Shown here in pieces: positions 1 through 12,419 of a stretch of DNA of 60,000 nt (the stretch's first letter is position 1; every line of letters starts with the position of its first letter). Location of the stretch: positions 4,192,359-4,252,358 of the forward strand of contig NC_087075.1 of the NCBI RefSeq assembly GCF_026151205.1, in the 5' to 3' direction. Source of the stretch: Bolinopsis microptera (taxonomy: Eukaryota; Ctenophora; Tentaculata; Lobata; Bolinopsidae). The position numbers and the translations under genes were made by a program. A model generated the notes under the pieces. That model saw only the letters and a list, made by a program, of their open reading frames with translations. It searched no databases and had not been told where the DNA came from.

Positions 1-155
1 GGTGAGGAGGAGAGGAGAAAGGAAGGGTGAGAGAGGAAAGGGGAGAGAAGGAGGAGAGGATAGAGGGGAGGGGGTAGAGGAGAGAGGAGGAGAGGAAGGG
101 TGAGAGAGGAAGGGGGAGAGAAGGAGGAGGGGGTAGAGGGGGTGCACGGCCCTGG
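1..155. repeat. Purine-rich GA/GGA microsatellite
   Basis: Almost pure A/G on the plus strand, built from degenerate GAGGAGA, GGAAGGGTGAGA and GGGGAGAG blocks; a longer block (ggaagggtgagagaggaa) recurs at about 22 and 105. A polypurine tract of this kind can form triplex DNA. No coding potential is seen. Confidence 0.9.
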
Positions 156-1440
156 ATAAGTAGTTAGTTTCGATAGATAGTCGTTTTATGTGCACGACCA
201 CTAGTACACAAAAATAACACAATACTATGATAGAACTTTCAACACTGATAATAAAGAATTACTCCTAGCCTGCTAAGTATAAAACAAACAATTCGAGCTG
301 AGACTGTAGAACTAAAGTAAATCAACACTACAAATATTACGTGTACAACTGTCTATAGCAGCCCAAACTAAAGAGGTGGAGTATATAATACTATGTAACA
401 GTGCTAACTAATAGAGTTGTATTATGTAGACTGCATTAAATTACAGACTGTATCTGGTGCAGAGTTTGTCAATATAATACATAACAATACTTCCCTCATC
501 CAATGGGCGCCAAAGAGAGTGATTGTTGTGTGTTGCTGACATAAGAGAAGAAGGAGGAGGGGGAGGTGCATCATGACACTCAGACACTACGTATAACCAA
601 GGCTCAACTGGGATCCCGGTCAAAAATATACAGGGAATCCCGGTCCCGGCTTAAATGCCGAATTTTGACCGGGACTGAATGGGATTTTTTTTAAAGTTTT
701 TTAAAACATTTGTTAAACTATCGAACATTTTTTACGGTTTACAGTACATTAAAGTACTCTACACTTGTACTAAACTCAATACTGTTACAATAAAACTGAA
801 CTATAAAAGTGCACTTTATAGTACACAGCCAATATAGTATAATAGTATACTATGTTAATATTAAACGATATCACACAATATGCTATAGAGATATTATATA
901 ATAGAGATATGTGAAACTGTAAGCCGTGAAACCACACAACTGACGTAGCTATGGTATTATCTAATATTACACAATCTATAGTCAATATAATGCCTTTTCT
1001 TATGATATACAATATAATGCCTTATGATATAATACATTATGTACAAACAGCACTGATATTATATAAGATACACGTGGTATAGGAGGAGTACAAATCTTAG
1101 AAGTTAACACTAAAGTTAACAGTTCATATTTTAATAGATGGTTCTGGTGATCAGGATGCTCCTTATTTGAAACTAAAAATAAAACCTAAAGAGCTTAAAT
1201 AAAATTGAGCGGGATGAAATCACCACAAATCCTTCTGTTTACTAATAGTCTAATAGTAGGGATTGCATACAGAAAACTTTAACTTTAATAGACTGGTGCA
1301 GTCAAGGAGGTGGTCTGCAGATTGCGAGATGACCGTGAAGATGCCACTTCTAAACCTCCAATAGGCAGGTACGAACAGTGGTATTTGTCAGCGTAATGAT
1401 AATTACTTGTACTTATAGTCTAATAGCAGGGGCTCACATT
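156..1440. other. AT-rich stretch without a recognised gene
   Basis: Short open frames only, none with a recognisable domain or splice partner. At 607-680 there is an imperfect inverted repeat rich in GGGATCCCGGTC/GACCGGGA, similar in style to the TCCCGAATCCCGGGA ends of the dispersed repeat at 28.3, 29.0 and 34.9 kb, so it is probably transposon debris. Confidence 0.6.
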
Positions 1441-1445
1441 CCAAC

Positions 1446-1770
1446 TACTGAATATTATAATATTGTATTATATAGATAATACTGAATATTATAATATTGT
1501 ATTATATAGATAATACTGAATATTATAATATTGTATTATATAGATAATACTGAATATTATAATATTGTATTATATAGATAATACTGAATATTATAATATT
1601 GTATTATATAGATAATACTGAATATTATAATATTGTATTATATAGATAATACTGAATATTATAATATTGTATTATATAGATAATACTGAATATTATAATA
1701 TTGTATTATATAGATAATACAGAATATTATAATATTGTATTATATAGATAATACTGAATATTATAATACT
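1446..1770. repeat. 34-bp AT-rich tandem array, about 9.5 copies
   Basis: The 34-bp unit, beginning tgaatattataatattg and ending tatagataatac, repeats head to tail with hardly any divergence (one T>A change near 1720). The unit contains self-complementary AATATTATAATATT, so each copy can form a cruciform. The near identity suggests recent expansion. Confidence 0.92.
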
Positions 1771-2020
1771 AACACTGTACTATGTGAACAGCATCTAAGT
1801 ATTTGCTTACATAACTGATATTATGTTACTTATATAATAAGTTGAGGGCCTCCGGACAACCGAATTAGGTTCCCTGGTTCAACAAGCTATGATCACAGCA
1901 AACACAGGGAAGTCTTATAAGATTATAGAATACAAGATTATAGCTTTATATTTGTGCCTTGTAATTGTACAACACTATGAAACTTAATATTATCTCAGAA
2001 AATGTTCTGCTAGCAGATCT

Positions 2021-2070
2021 TTAGTTTCCTTCTTAGTTTCCTTCTTAGTTTCCTTCTTAGTTTCCTTCTC
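2021..2070. repeat. 12-bp TTAGTTTCCTTC repeat, four copies
   Basis: Four perfect head-to-tail copies of ttagtttccttc in otherwise unremarkable AT-rich DNA. Confidence 0.85.
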
Positions 2071-2079
2071 TAACAGATG

Positions 2080-3960
2080 TTATAAACGGGGACAATTAGT
2101 TGCTAATATTGATTCTAGCTTTTCTTCACTATCCTAATTAGTATACAAAATATAAAAAGATTGATGTATTAGTGTTTACCTACATCTAACCTAGATTATC
2201 CAAAATAACAGCCTGCTCAGTAATCATGAGTAACAAGTCCTAGCAAGAGAGGGTGTACTAGAATCATACATTATGTATCTATACATATAATTATTCATTT
2301 ATAGATAAAATACTCGGATTACACGTCAATCTCACCTTATAAGATATGATTGTCATCCGATTTGTGCGCTACCTACAACATGTTAACTTGTCTACTATTT
2401 AGATAGATCACAAATATTTATATTACAAAGAGTGTCATCAGTCATTCTATATTTATATATAATATAATAGAAAGCCTGTGGTCACAGGGAGGAAGATAAT
2501 AGTGTTCTTTGAAAGTTATTAGAATATATTCGCATATATCCAAATAGATAAATGATATTCCGCACAAAGCATGAAATTGTGCTGTATATATGAGTGGTTA
2601 TTTCGCTCTGAGAATCAGGGTCAGTAGCTCAATAGGTAGAGCAAGACACGCGATATGTCTGGGATCATTCCCCAGTTGTCCCTAGTTTTACAGAATTAAT
2701 CATCACCTATAATAAACAGCATGAGAGTAGGCCCTGCCATCTCGAAGTGTTCTTCGAAAATTGCAGTTTTTATCACATCACAACCGAAGATACAGCCCAT
2801 TAAAATGTAGCTCTCACTGAACACAACGTAATATAACGACAAAATCAGTCAAAATGTCGCTCACAAATCTTTACACGTGCACGTGTTGAGATTATTCGTA
2901 TAGTAACTTGTACATAACGTGCAATAATGAAAGCGAATCAAAGACGGAAAGAGGCCTAATCACTAATGAGTAAATATGCAAAAACCCAACTTAATAAAAT
3001 ATTCTGCAACATTTTTAATTAGCTAGTATACCTATTTGAGCTGGTAGGAATTAATTAATGTTTCCGTGAACAGTGATTGTTTAATTAATTTACTATTCAC
3101 TGGAATGTTGTAGTAGTAACTTGACATTTTTGCTAAGGTATCACAAATAAAAATTGAGCTTATAAATTTACAAATATTGAGTGATAATTCATTTTAGGAT
3201 GAACTGATAAGACATCTGTTTCATTGTTCAAAGGTAGTTTCTTTGTAGCCAACTGCTAGTGGACAATCAGAATAAGAACACCACAGGCTAACAACATTTA
3301 AATGTGTGGTCAATAGTATACATTATAGATTTCGCGTGTGAAAACATGACTTATACTCTGCATTCTGGGAAAAAAACTGTTTTATCCTAGGGAGCAAATA
3401 GAGTTGTCTGGCATGATGACAACGTAGTGATAAGAAAAACAACTATTAGGATTGCACAGCTTGATATGATTTCTAGAATAATTATCAGTTTAAAACAAAT
3501 CCAAAGATATAACATGCAGTTCAGATACGACAGAATTCATAAAATTAAACAAAGAGAAATTTCAACAGTATGTATTATTTAAAGCAAATTTAGGCAAATG
3601 TTAACATGTATCAATATAGTTATGGAAGATATGATAAAACAGTTACTTTGATATTAAGAAGCATGATATATAAGTTTTAAATTTAACTGAAGTATAAATC
3701 CATTGGTATATAATATAGTTATCTTTAAATGCTCTGAAAGGAAAATTGTGAAGGAGTTACTGAACAGAAAACTCGATCAAGTGTTCCTGTTAGTTGTATC
3801 TTTACAAAGATGGGATGCAAAGAAGAGACCATCAAATAGTTGCAGAGAAATTGGTTTTGCACGATAGCTATTACAAAGATCAAACCCAGATGAGAGTTAT
3901 GAAATTTATATTTTCAGTTTTGATAATTGCAACGGCACACAAAGAGCTCAATTTTTGGTT
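2080..3960. other. No gene recognised, one tRNA-like relic
   Basis: AT-rich sequence with no open frame of useful size. The only structured item is the tRNA-like segment at 2618-2682, listed separately. Confidence 0.5.
2618..2682 (+). pseudogene. tRNA-like sequence (relic or SINE head)
   Basis: TAGCTCAATAGGTAGAGC is a good D-arm/A-box. It is followed by a 5-bp anticodon-like stem (AGACA/TGTCT) around a 7-base loop and by a GGGATCATTCCC T-arm-like hairpin. The loop lacks the universal T at position 33, the acceptor ends (GGGTCAG/TTGTCCC) pair only partly and the total is short, so a functional tRNA is unlikely. I infer a decayed tRNA or tRNA-derived SINE head. Confidence 0.4.
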
Positions 3961-3967
3961 AGTTTAA

Positions 3968-3990
3968 GGGGGGGGGGGGGGGGGGGGGGG
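3968..3990. repeat. Homopolymer G23
   Basis: A run of 23 guanines just upstream of the LINE fragment at 4.0 kb; its length is prone to sequencing error. Confidence 0.9.
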
Positions 3991-3999
3991 CCAATGGGT

Positions 4000-4450
4000 A
4001 TTTTTTTGTGAAACTTGATTTTGAGATAGCAGTTGAGATAACTAAATTCCTTGGAGTAATTATTGATGACAAATTCAGTTGGAAACCACACATACTATCT
4101 CTTAACAAAAAACTAAGCAGTGCTTGTGGACGTATCTACCGTATTAAGAAATGCTTACCAGAATCACTATATAAACAAATTTATCATTCTCTCTTTGAAT
4201 CACATCTCGGTTTTGCTATTTCTGTCTGGGGAGGTATTCATTGGCTTACATCTAGTTAAAACCACTATTTATTACCCAAAAGAAATGTATATGAATTCTA
4301 TTCGGAGACCATAAAAGGTATGTAGACAAATTCAAAACATGTGCTAGAGTTAGACCGTTTGGCTCCCAACGTTTGGGTTGCGATTTTTATGTTAAGGAGT
4401 CTACCAAACCTCTATTTGCAAAACATAAATTACTAGACTCTATAACTTCT
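4000..4450 (+). mobile_element. Jockey-like LINE fragment (reverse transcriptase C-terminal part)
   Basis: The translation contains KFLGVIIDDKFSWKPH and LFESHLGFAISVWGG, the post-RT region seen in the better copies at 13.6-15.3 kb and 16.8-19.0 kb. After 4259 the reading continues through frameshifts and one stop as CI*ILFGDHKRYVDKFKTCARVRP-like pieces and then FYVKESTKPLFAKH, which matches FFEREHTKPIFARQ of the 16.8-kb copy. Similarity to that family stops near 4450, where a different LINE begins. It is a dead fragment. Confidence 0.8.
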
Positions 4451-4459
4451 ATCAACATT

Positions 4460-6870
4460 GTGGAATCTGGGACTAGATCAGATCATTTTCTTGTTAAATT
4501 TGTAGTGTCTGTGAGCCTGAAGACCTCTTTGAATAATACTGGGGTGATGAACTACCGTGATTTTAAAAGTATTGTGGTTGAGGATTTTAAAGCAGATATT
4601 TTGGTTTCTGATCTCTGTAAAAGAGATGCTTGGTGCTCTGAGAGTCTTGATGAGTCAGTTAAGATGTACAATAGTATTCTATTGGAACTTATGGACAAGC
4701 ATTGTCCTGTGATCAGTAAGGAGATGAAGAGTGAAGACAAAGGTAAACCTTGGATGGATCAGGATCTGAAAGCTTTACAGAGGCAGAGGAGAGCAGCTGA
4801 GAGAGCCTGGAGGAAAGGCAAGGGACAGAAGGATATTTTTGTCAACCTCAGGAACAAATTTATTGTCATTGAGCGACAGAAGAGGATTACTTACAATAGA
4901 AAAGCCCTCTTAGCCTCTGCGGGAGATACGAAGGCTCTGTACAAGAAAGTTTATAGACTCACGGGTGAAACTACCCAAGAAAGGCCACATGGTAATGACA
5001 CTAAAAAACTTGCAGAAAGTTTTAAAGTTTTCTTTGCTGATAAAGTGAATGATATCAGACTTGGGATAGAAGAAGAAGGAAGTCATATCGGAGGGAACTT
5101 GTCATCGTCAGAGAATCTTGAAAGCACCTATTCAGGGCCATCAATTGATAAATTTCACTCCATCACTAGGCAGCACCTGTTACACACCATTTTTAAGATG
5201 TCTAACAAGTTTTGTAGTCTTGACCCTATTCCAAAGTTCATGTTGAAGAAATGCTCTCAGGAGTTGGCACCGATCCTCCTGCACATAATAAACGGTTCTA
5301 TGTTGCAAGGTGTGTTTCCAGCTGAGATGAAGACTGCACTGGTCAAGCCCACTATCAAGAAGAAGAATGCTGATCCAGATATTCTGAAGAATTACAGACC
5401 AGTCTCAAATCTTGCAGTTATGTCTAAACTGATTGAAAAAATTGTACTTGAGCAGTTGAACAATCACTTACATTTGAACAGTCTGCATTGCCCAGTTCAG
5501 TCTGGATACAGAGCGAACCACAGTTGTGAAACCCTGATGGTCAGGATGGCAGACGATATTCTTAAGGAAGTGCAGATGAACAACATTGTGATTGTAGTCC
5601 TACTTGATCTCTCTGCTGCTTTCGACACGATTGATCATACAATCCTTCTTAAGAATTGAAGCTGGCAAAAGATTTTGGTATTAAGGACTCTGCATTGAAA
5701 TGGTTTAGTTCATACCTCTCAGGCAGGTTTTTCAAGGTTAAGTTAGATGACTCATTATCTGACTTCCTGTGTCTGTTGTTTGGGGTACCCCAGGGCTCTC
5801 TATTGGGACCTATCCTGTTCATCTTATACATTAAGCTGCTCCAGGAAATAGCTAGAAAGTATGGTCTCGATATACAGCTTTATGCAGATGACTCACAACT
5901 TTATATAGCTTTCCACCCGATGAGACCCATGGAGCTGCAGAATGTCACTAGTAGGATCAATGACTGTCTGTCTGAAATCAAAGTATGGATGGTTAATAAT
6001 TTCATGAAACTGAATGAGAGCAAGACAGAATTGTTAGTCATTGGAAAGCCTTTGGTACTGAAGAAGTTTGACCTTGAAATAACAATAAAGTTTGGTGACA
6101 CCATCATTACACCAACTGTATGTAAAAACGATACCTGGAAGAGTCTTGGAGTGTTACTAGATGAATCTCTCAACATGGAAAGGCAGATAAACAATGTTAG
6201 GAAGAACTGTTGTTGGACAATGAATAATCTAAGAACTATCAGAAAGTATCTAGATGAGAGAGTTAAGCTCATGCTGGTCAAACAACTGATCATATCAAAG
6301 CTGGACTATTGTAATGCCCTTTACATGAATCTTTCAAAGACTAGAGTGAAGAAGCTGCAATCTGTTCTAAATGCAGGGATACGTTTCATTTACGACATCT
6401 ATGACAGAAATACTGACTTGTCTCCTTTCTACAAGAAAGCTCATATCCTCCCTGTTGAAAAGAGGATATTTTTCAAAGTGTGCCTCATCTGTTTCAAAGT
6501 GGCCCATGGATTGGCACCAATGTACCTCCAAGAGTTGGTTCAAATGAACAGAGATGATAAGGCTGTCAAAGAAACCAGAACAAAAACAGCATGCAACCTT
6601 CTTATGAAGATACCTAAGTTCTCTAAATTGAAGGCAACTAGCAGGCGGTTCAGCAACTATGCACCTGAATCATGGAATTCTCTCCCTCTTAATGTCCGTA
6701 ACATCGAGAATATTGTCTCTTTTAAGGGTAAGTTAAAGAACTATTTGTATGATCAGCTATAGCCTGGTTAAGCTATTTTTTGTGGCTTCTAGTCTTTTTT
6801 GTGTAATTTTTTGTTTTCCGAGTATCCACTTCTTGTTTTTTTGGTTTTTATCGGTGTGTCAATAAAATCA
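4460..6870 (+). mobile_element. CR1/L2-like LINE, 5'-truncated, one frameshift
   Basis: Starts inside the endonuclease (SDHFLV, the terminal SDH motif) and runs through a full reverse transcriptase. NYRPVSNL, QSGYRANHS and LLDLSAAFDTIDH lie before a frameshift at about 5655; GVPQGSLLGPILF and the catalytic YADD (in QLYADDSQLY, near 5880) follow in the other frame to a stop at 6762. The LSAAFDTIDH/GVPQGS/YADD wording is typical of the CR1/L2 group as I know it. The 3' tail has AATAAA near 6860. The first codons of the upstream open frame (4373 on) belong to the Jockey-like fragment, so that frame is a chimera of two elements. Not autonomous: no complete endonuclease or ORF1, and the RT is split. 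Confidence 0.85.
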
Positions 6871-6879
6871 ATTATGTAA

Positions 6880-8930
6880 TATGTATACTTTAACCATTTT
6901 TCTGGGACAGTTAATCTGGTATTATCTCTTTAACATTATTTAGTAATTTTTGATTTATGAGACCCGTGTTTTGTTTTTAACTTTCTGCTCCGAGGAGGAG
7001 AGAAAGTTATTTGAGGAGAGCCGCTCAGACATGGGCACCGTATTGTGTAAATTATTTAGTTATCTTTATACAATATCTTTGTCGCATAGTAGCGGGGTAG
7101 TAAATACAGTGTTTCGTTTCGTTTCGTTTCGTAGCTGTAGAGAACCTGTATAGACTACATTGCCTAATGGAATTTTTTAAGATAATTAAGACAAGAGTAC
7201 CAATTTTAATGTTCTCTTTTTCACCATATCTCATAGGAAATACAATATGTTAATCACACCTTCTCCAACTAAAAAATTTATCTATAAATCAGCGTGGCTA
7301 AATTTGGCTAAATTTGGCTAAATTTGGCTATAAATTTGGACAAATATGGGCGTGGCTGCCCTGCGGGTACCGTTTGGCGGTTGGGGTCCAGGGCCTCCTC
7401 AAAAGTTCGGTCACTGGTCCTAGTTTGTTGGTCGAAAATCAAGTTTCACAAAAACTACCTATTTGACCCCTTTATAAAATCTTGCAGTAAAATATCTACA
7501 AAATATTTGACGAAATATATGAAGAAATTGAAAAAACATCGTATATTCGACTACAAAATTCGAGCATTAAGCTGTAAGATGAATTTTTCATGGAAATAAA
7601 ATTAAGGCAAAATACTGTTCAAGCTGGGATAAATAATGATTATCATGATTAAAGCATAATTATATGCAAGCTTCTAGCTTGGTAAATATGTGATGTGCGA
7701 AAAGGTGGGACGAGATCAGTACAAAATATATATCAAATAAATTTTAACTTCAAATATTAAAAGCAATTTTGTAATGCACTCATTTAATCCACAAATACTT
7801 TAACATCGCGATACATGCAGGTTACTCAGCTGCTAAAATTTTGTATTATTTATTTGTAACACGTTGTGACCCCCACGTTCGTTTCACTATTATATGGTGT
7901 ATAGTTTCTACGATACAGGGAGCTGCACACTCGTGCGCGGCGCGGGTCATACAGCGTATGACAAATATTTACTTATACCATCAACTTGGAAACATTTTCA
8001 TAAATCGCACACATGCCGCGCTGGCTGTCAAGCTAAAAGGTAAAAATAAAGTTATAATATTTAGCTTGCTGGTTGACCATTGTTAATGATCTGGCCCGGC
8101 GCGCGCTACTTCGTAGCTCGTGCCGTCGGGCCATTTCGAGAAGAAAGCGTTAAGCGGCGCGCGCTACTTCGAAGAAATTTAGACGAGTAACATCCGTCAA
8201 GCTTGCTGGTTGATTTGACATACGTTGCATACTATACCACTTTTCGCACGCGAAGTTCACATAGCCATGTGTCTACGCGTACTATACTGCGTGACACGCT
8301 TGTTTCATTCACAAGCGGTCGCGCGCTACTGCAAGCGAGAGGGCTCTGGTTAGAGCACCAAGCGAAGCGCGCGCCGCCGAAGATAGATACGCCGCCGTTA
8401 GTTCACGATGTCAATCCTTCGCAGCTCGGTGAGGCCCAGTGGTGCACATCTCGCCGATCTAGAATTGTTTGATGCGCGGCGCGGCCAAGAAGTGCATCGC
8501 GCTACAACGCTGCCGAAGATACGTAACATGTATCAAAAATTTGTTTGATGCAATGGAAATTGGAAAAATATTGTTCAACATTTTCAATTAAAAAAAAATT
8601 AAATATTAAAAATGATTTTAAAATGAAAACAAAATTTAAAATACGACGCGCATAAATTTTCACAAATTCACTGCACCGTACGCGTAGTATGAAAATCGAG
8701 CGCTAGAGAAAATATGTCTTTTATTCACGAGAATAGCTTAAGAGTTTTTAGAATTATAGTTGCTTTTGCCTTTATTGAATTATTTTTTCGATGATCAATT
8801 TTCAAAACATTTCTTTAAAAAGAAGCAAAATTGCACTTTTTGTTTTAGAAAATATACACTTTTTAAAAGATTTTGTTTGCTGTTTTCTGTAAATTTTACA
8901 TTTCAATGTTAAGAGGGAAGGGGTCTTTAC
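6880..8930. other. No gene recognised; GC-rich patch at 8.09-8.52 kb
   Basis: Short repeats only: GTTTC x4 at 7111-7130 and GGCTAAATTT x3 near 7295-7330. The patch at 8090-8520 is clearly richer in CG dinucleotides (CGGCGCGCGCTACTTCG occurs twice), perhaps a transposon or regulatory island. Frames inside it match nothing I know. Confidence 0.45.
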
Positions 8931-9169
8931 CACAGGAGGAGCAAAGTGCAAAGAAACTGCCACAAACTGCTACTAACTGCTACTAACTGCTACAAACTGG
9001 CACTAACTGCCACAAACTGGCACTAACTGCAACAAACAGGCACTAACTGCTGCAATTTGCACGTTTGTAGCAGTTAGTACCAGTTTGTGGCAGTTAGTGC
9101 CAGTTTGTAGCAGTAAGTAGCAGTTTGTAGCAGTTTGTGGCAGTTTCTTTGCACTTAGCTCCTCCTGTG
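8931..9169. repeat. About 240-bp palindrome built of 11-bp ACTGCYACWAA repeats
   Basis: The left half begins CACAGGAGGAGCAAAGTGCA and continues with degenerate 11-mers (actgccacaa, actgctacta). The right half is the reverse complement, ending GCACTTAGCTCCTCCTGTG. The arms meet near 9050. It can fold into one long hairpin and looks like a foldback transposon or a self-inverted minisatellite. Confidence 0.85.
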
Positions 9170-9493
9170 CTACAAGCACTGGGGCTGCAGGGCAACAACA
9201 TGCGACGTTATCCCATTTAAAATAAGAATAAAAAGAGACATTTCGAAAGACTTTTACATCTAGCATGGTCACTGAGGATGGCACAAGACACGATTGAGGT
9301 ACTCAAAGTTCTATTCCCAAAGAAAGCTTTGATAAACGGAAAATCATCAAAATATAAAGAGATTTTGGAAGATTTTTGAAGAGGAGCTTTTCTGCCGTCC
9401 CCTTGAACGAAATTTCGCAGTTTTTACTGAAATTTTGACCTACCGGTAGGACATATTCTAATTTTAGCTTTCCGTGACCCAAATTTAACTGTT

Positions 9494-11057
9494 TTGACTG
9501 AACATTTCTTGACTGACCATCTTACAAGGTCACTGAGGATGGCACAAGACACAATTGAGGTATTCAAAATTGTATTTCCAAAGAAAGACAGAGACAAAGA
9601 CAAAGGGTACTGGAAGCAGAATATCCGGAGAAAAGCAGATCCTGTTCTTGATAAAGACTGCATTTTTGATAATTTCTCTGAGATAATAGCTGAGGAACTC
9701 AAAGATCTGGTCTCAAAGATGTCCAACAAGTTCTGCTGTTTGGATCCGATCCCAGCATTTCTTCTAAAAGACTGTGTTACTGAACTGACAACCTTTTTAA
9801 TCCACGTCATAATCTCATCCTTGAAGACTGGAATCTTTCCCTCTGATATGAAGAACGCGGTTATAAAGCCGACTTTAAGAAGGAAAATGAGCTGATGTCG
9901 ATATTCTCAATAACTATTGGCCAGTCTCTAACCTCTCTGCCTTCTCCAAGATCCTCGAGATAATTGTACTGAACCAGCTCAATGTTCATCTCACAAATCA
10001 TAGCCTTAACTCCGAAGTCCAATCTGGATACCGCCCTAATCACAGCTGTAAAACACTTCTTGTAAGAATGTGTGATGATCTAAACAAAGAAATTGAAGCT
10101 GGAAATGTTGTTATAGTTGTACTTCTTGACTTAAGTGCAGCGTTTGATACCATTGACCACACAGTCTTACTGGAAAAGCTTATGAACACTTCTGCATTAA
10201 GATTGATGATACTCTTTCATCTTTCTTGGAGCTATTGTATGGAGGGATCACTCTTGGGGCCTATTCTTTTCATCCTCTATATCAAAGCTCTCCAGAAAAT
10301 TGCGTCCAAATATGGTCTTGATATACAGCTCTATGCAGATGATTCCCAATTGCACTGTACATCTCGTAACAACCAGACCTGTGGTACAGTCAGTGGCGTA
10401 ACAAAAGGCCCTGCTGACCCCGCTGTGCAGGGGGGCGCTGTCTTAGGGGGGCGGCAAATCGTCGTTCGAATGTGGGACAATTTCGAAAACTTAACTAAAG
10501 TACTAGCAAAACTGCGCGTTTTGCTCTAGATACACACTTTTTTAGAGATTTTACCGGCGTATTCTTTAAAATCACCTAATTTGTTCAATTTTAGGGAGGG
10601 GCACCAAAAGGGGAGGGGGCGCCAACAGGGGGGCGCTTTTTTTCGGCAGGGGGGCGCCAACAGGCAACGTTACGCCACTGGGTACAGTTCATTGATACAT
10701 CCGAAACTGAACAAACTAATGTCTGGCAGAGATAAAAGCATGGATGGTGAAAAATTTATGAAGCTGAACGAAACAAAGACAGAACTAATGGTGTTAGGAA
10801 AGAGTCATTTTCTAAAAAAGTGTGAACTCAGTGTCAGCCTGCAATTTGGAAGCACCGAAATTGTACCTACGGAGAGCAAAGGAGACAGCTGGAAGAGTCT
10901 GGGTGTTAAATTTGATGAAACTTTAAATATGGACAGACAGATCAATAGTGTGAAAAGGAAATGTAGCTGGACAATGATGAACCTAGAAGAACTACGGGTA
11001 TATGCCTTTCATAAAACAGCGCCTCCTAGAATGTATACATCGAGTAATCTGAAGTGA
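9494..11057 (+). mobile_element. CR1/L2-like LINE relic interrupted by a MITE
   Basis: Related to the 4.5-6.9 kb element: SNKFCCLDPIP, VQSGYRPNHS, LLDLSAAFDTIDH and QLYADDSQL can all be read, but in different frames. There is a frameshift near 9895, an internal deletion near 10195-10245 that removes the region before GSLLGPILF, and a 290-bp MITE at 10391-10680. The frame resumes after the MITE with FMKLNETKTELMVLGK and DSWKSLGVKFDET. The copy is truncated at both ends and non-functional. Confidence 0.8.
10391..10680. mobile_element. hAT-like MITE with 8-bp target duplication
   Basis: Ends are CAGTGGCGTAAC and GTTACGCCACTG (12-bp perfect inverted repeat), flanked by GGTACAGT on both sides (10383-10390 and 10681-10688). 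An 8-bp duplication and CAG-type termini fit the hAT superfamily. There is no transposase frame. GC-rich sub-ends (GGGGGGCGCC) flank an AT-rich core. A second, diverged copy in the opposite orientation lies at 37148-37439. Confidence 0.88.
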
Positions 11058-11269
11058 TAATCAGAAGCAATAAGTACTTGATGCAGAAATCAGAAGAAAA
11101 AAAGTAACATACACATACGTTTGAACCCCAAACTTTATTTTTGCAATAATGTCATATCTAGGCACTCGTATCCTCTCACAATAATTTAAGTTGGCTATTC
11201 AATAGTTTAGATGTATGATAATTTCATTATTCTGAAAGCAGGGACACTTATAATTTAACACTCGCCTCC

Positions 11270-12160
11270 CATAATGCTGATCGCATGCCGCCCAAAATGC
11301 CGGTCTCTGGAATTCTCATTTTGACATATTTTGGTACTGAGTGAGTTGCATAGAGGTTGGAAATTCCTGATCAGAAAATCGGGTTTCCAAGGTCCGAAAT
11401 GACTTGAAAAGATATTGTAAAAAATGGAAACATTCGAGAATCCATGGGAATTTTTTGGAAACATCAGAATTTTGCCCTAAACGATCTCCGATGAGGTATT
11501 TTCGTGTCTTTGTAGGTCATGGAAAACGTTTCCAGCTAATAGATAAATAGAGGCTATCAGGGAAACTCGTAGGCCGAAAATGGCCCTAAAAAAGGCCTTT
11601 TTGAGGTGTTTTCCAATTTGAGCCAATTAAAGACAGATTTTCGGCTTCAATTGGTTGAAACAGGTCCAAATTGTACTGGGTGCGTTGCATAGAGGTTGGA
11701 CACGTCTGATCCATTGCAGAAAATCGGGTTTCCAAGGTCCGTCGAAATGACTTGAAAGATTTTGTTAAAAAATTGAAACATAATTGGCAAACACCCAAAA
11801 GGCCTTTTTTAGGGCAATTTTCAGCCTCCGAGTTTCCCCATTGGCCCCTATTAACTGGAAACGTTCTCCCTGACCTACCAGGACACCAAAAACCTCATCA
11901 GAGACCCAACAAATTCGGATGTTTCCAAAAAAATTCCCATGGATTATCAAATGTTTCCATTATTTTACGAAAAAGTTTCAAGTTATTTCGGACCTTGGAA
12001 CCCCGATTTTCTACGTTGGATAAGATGAGTCCAACCTCTATGCAACTCACCTGGTACAATTTGAACCTGTTTCAACCAAAATCTGGCTTTAATTGGCTCA
12101 AATTAAAAAACACTCCGAAAGGCCTTTTTTGGGGCCATTTTGGGACATAATCTTTTCGAG
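11270..12160. repeat. Complex inverted repeat region
   Basis: Blocks such as GAGTTGCATAGAGGTTGGA, AAATCGGGTTTCCAAGGTCC and GGCCTTTTT(T)GGGG occur two to three times in both orientations (for example 11340, 11690 and, reversed, near 11990-12050). This looks like decayed inverted copies of one unidentified repeat. No gene is supported. Confidence 0.65.
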
Positions 12161-12419
12161 ATTATTGGTTAAGATTGAGTAGTTTCTGTCAAGATCTGGC
12201 TTGAGAATAGGATACATGTACAATGTGGGGTTGGGGTAAGGGGCAATGGCTATGGTCAGTTTTAGGTTAAAGGCGAGTGTTCTTATCTAGTCTAAATCAA
12301 GATATAATTAAAGTTTTATGCATCAAACCAGTTAATAGGAATATTATGTGTTTGATACATCATAAGATATTTCAAATCATAATAATACTGTGATCCCTTA
12401 ATATCAGAAATTTATGAAT

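Noticed and set aside
2618-2682. Functional tRNA gene
   Set aside because: Missing T33, poor acceptor pairing and short length; listed only as a relic.
7841-8086. 81-codon plus-strand frame
   Set aside because: No domain, no splice context, atypical composition for the coding exons of this window.
8203-8472. 89-codon frame in the GC-rich patch
   Set aside because: Open because of composition; no motif, no partner exon.
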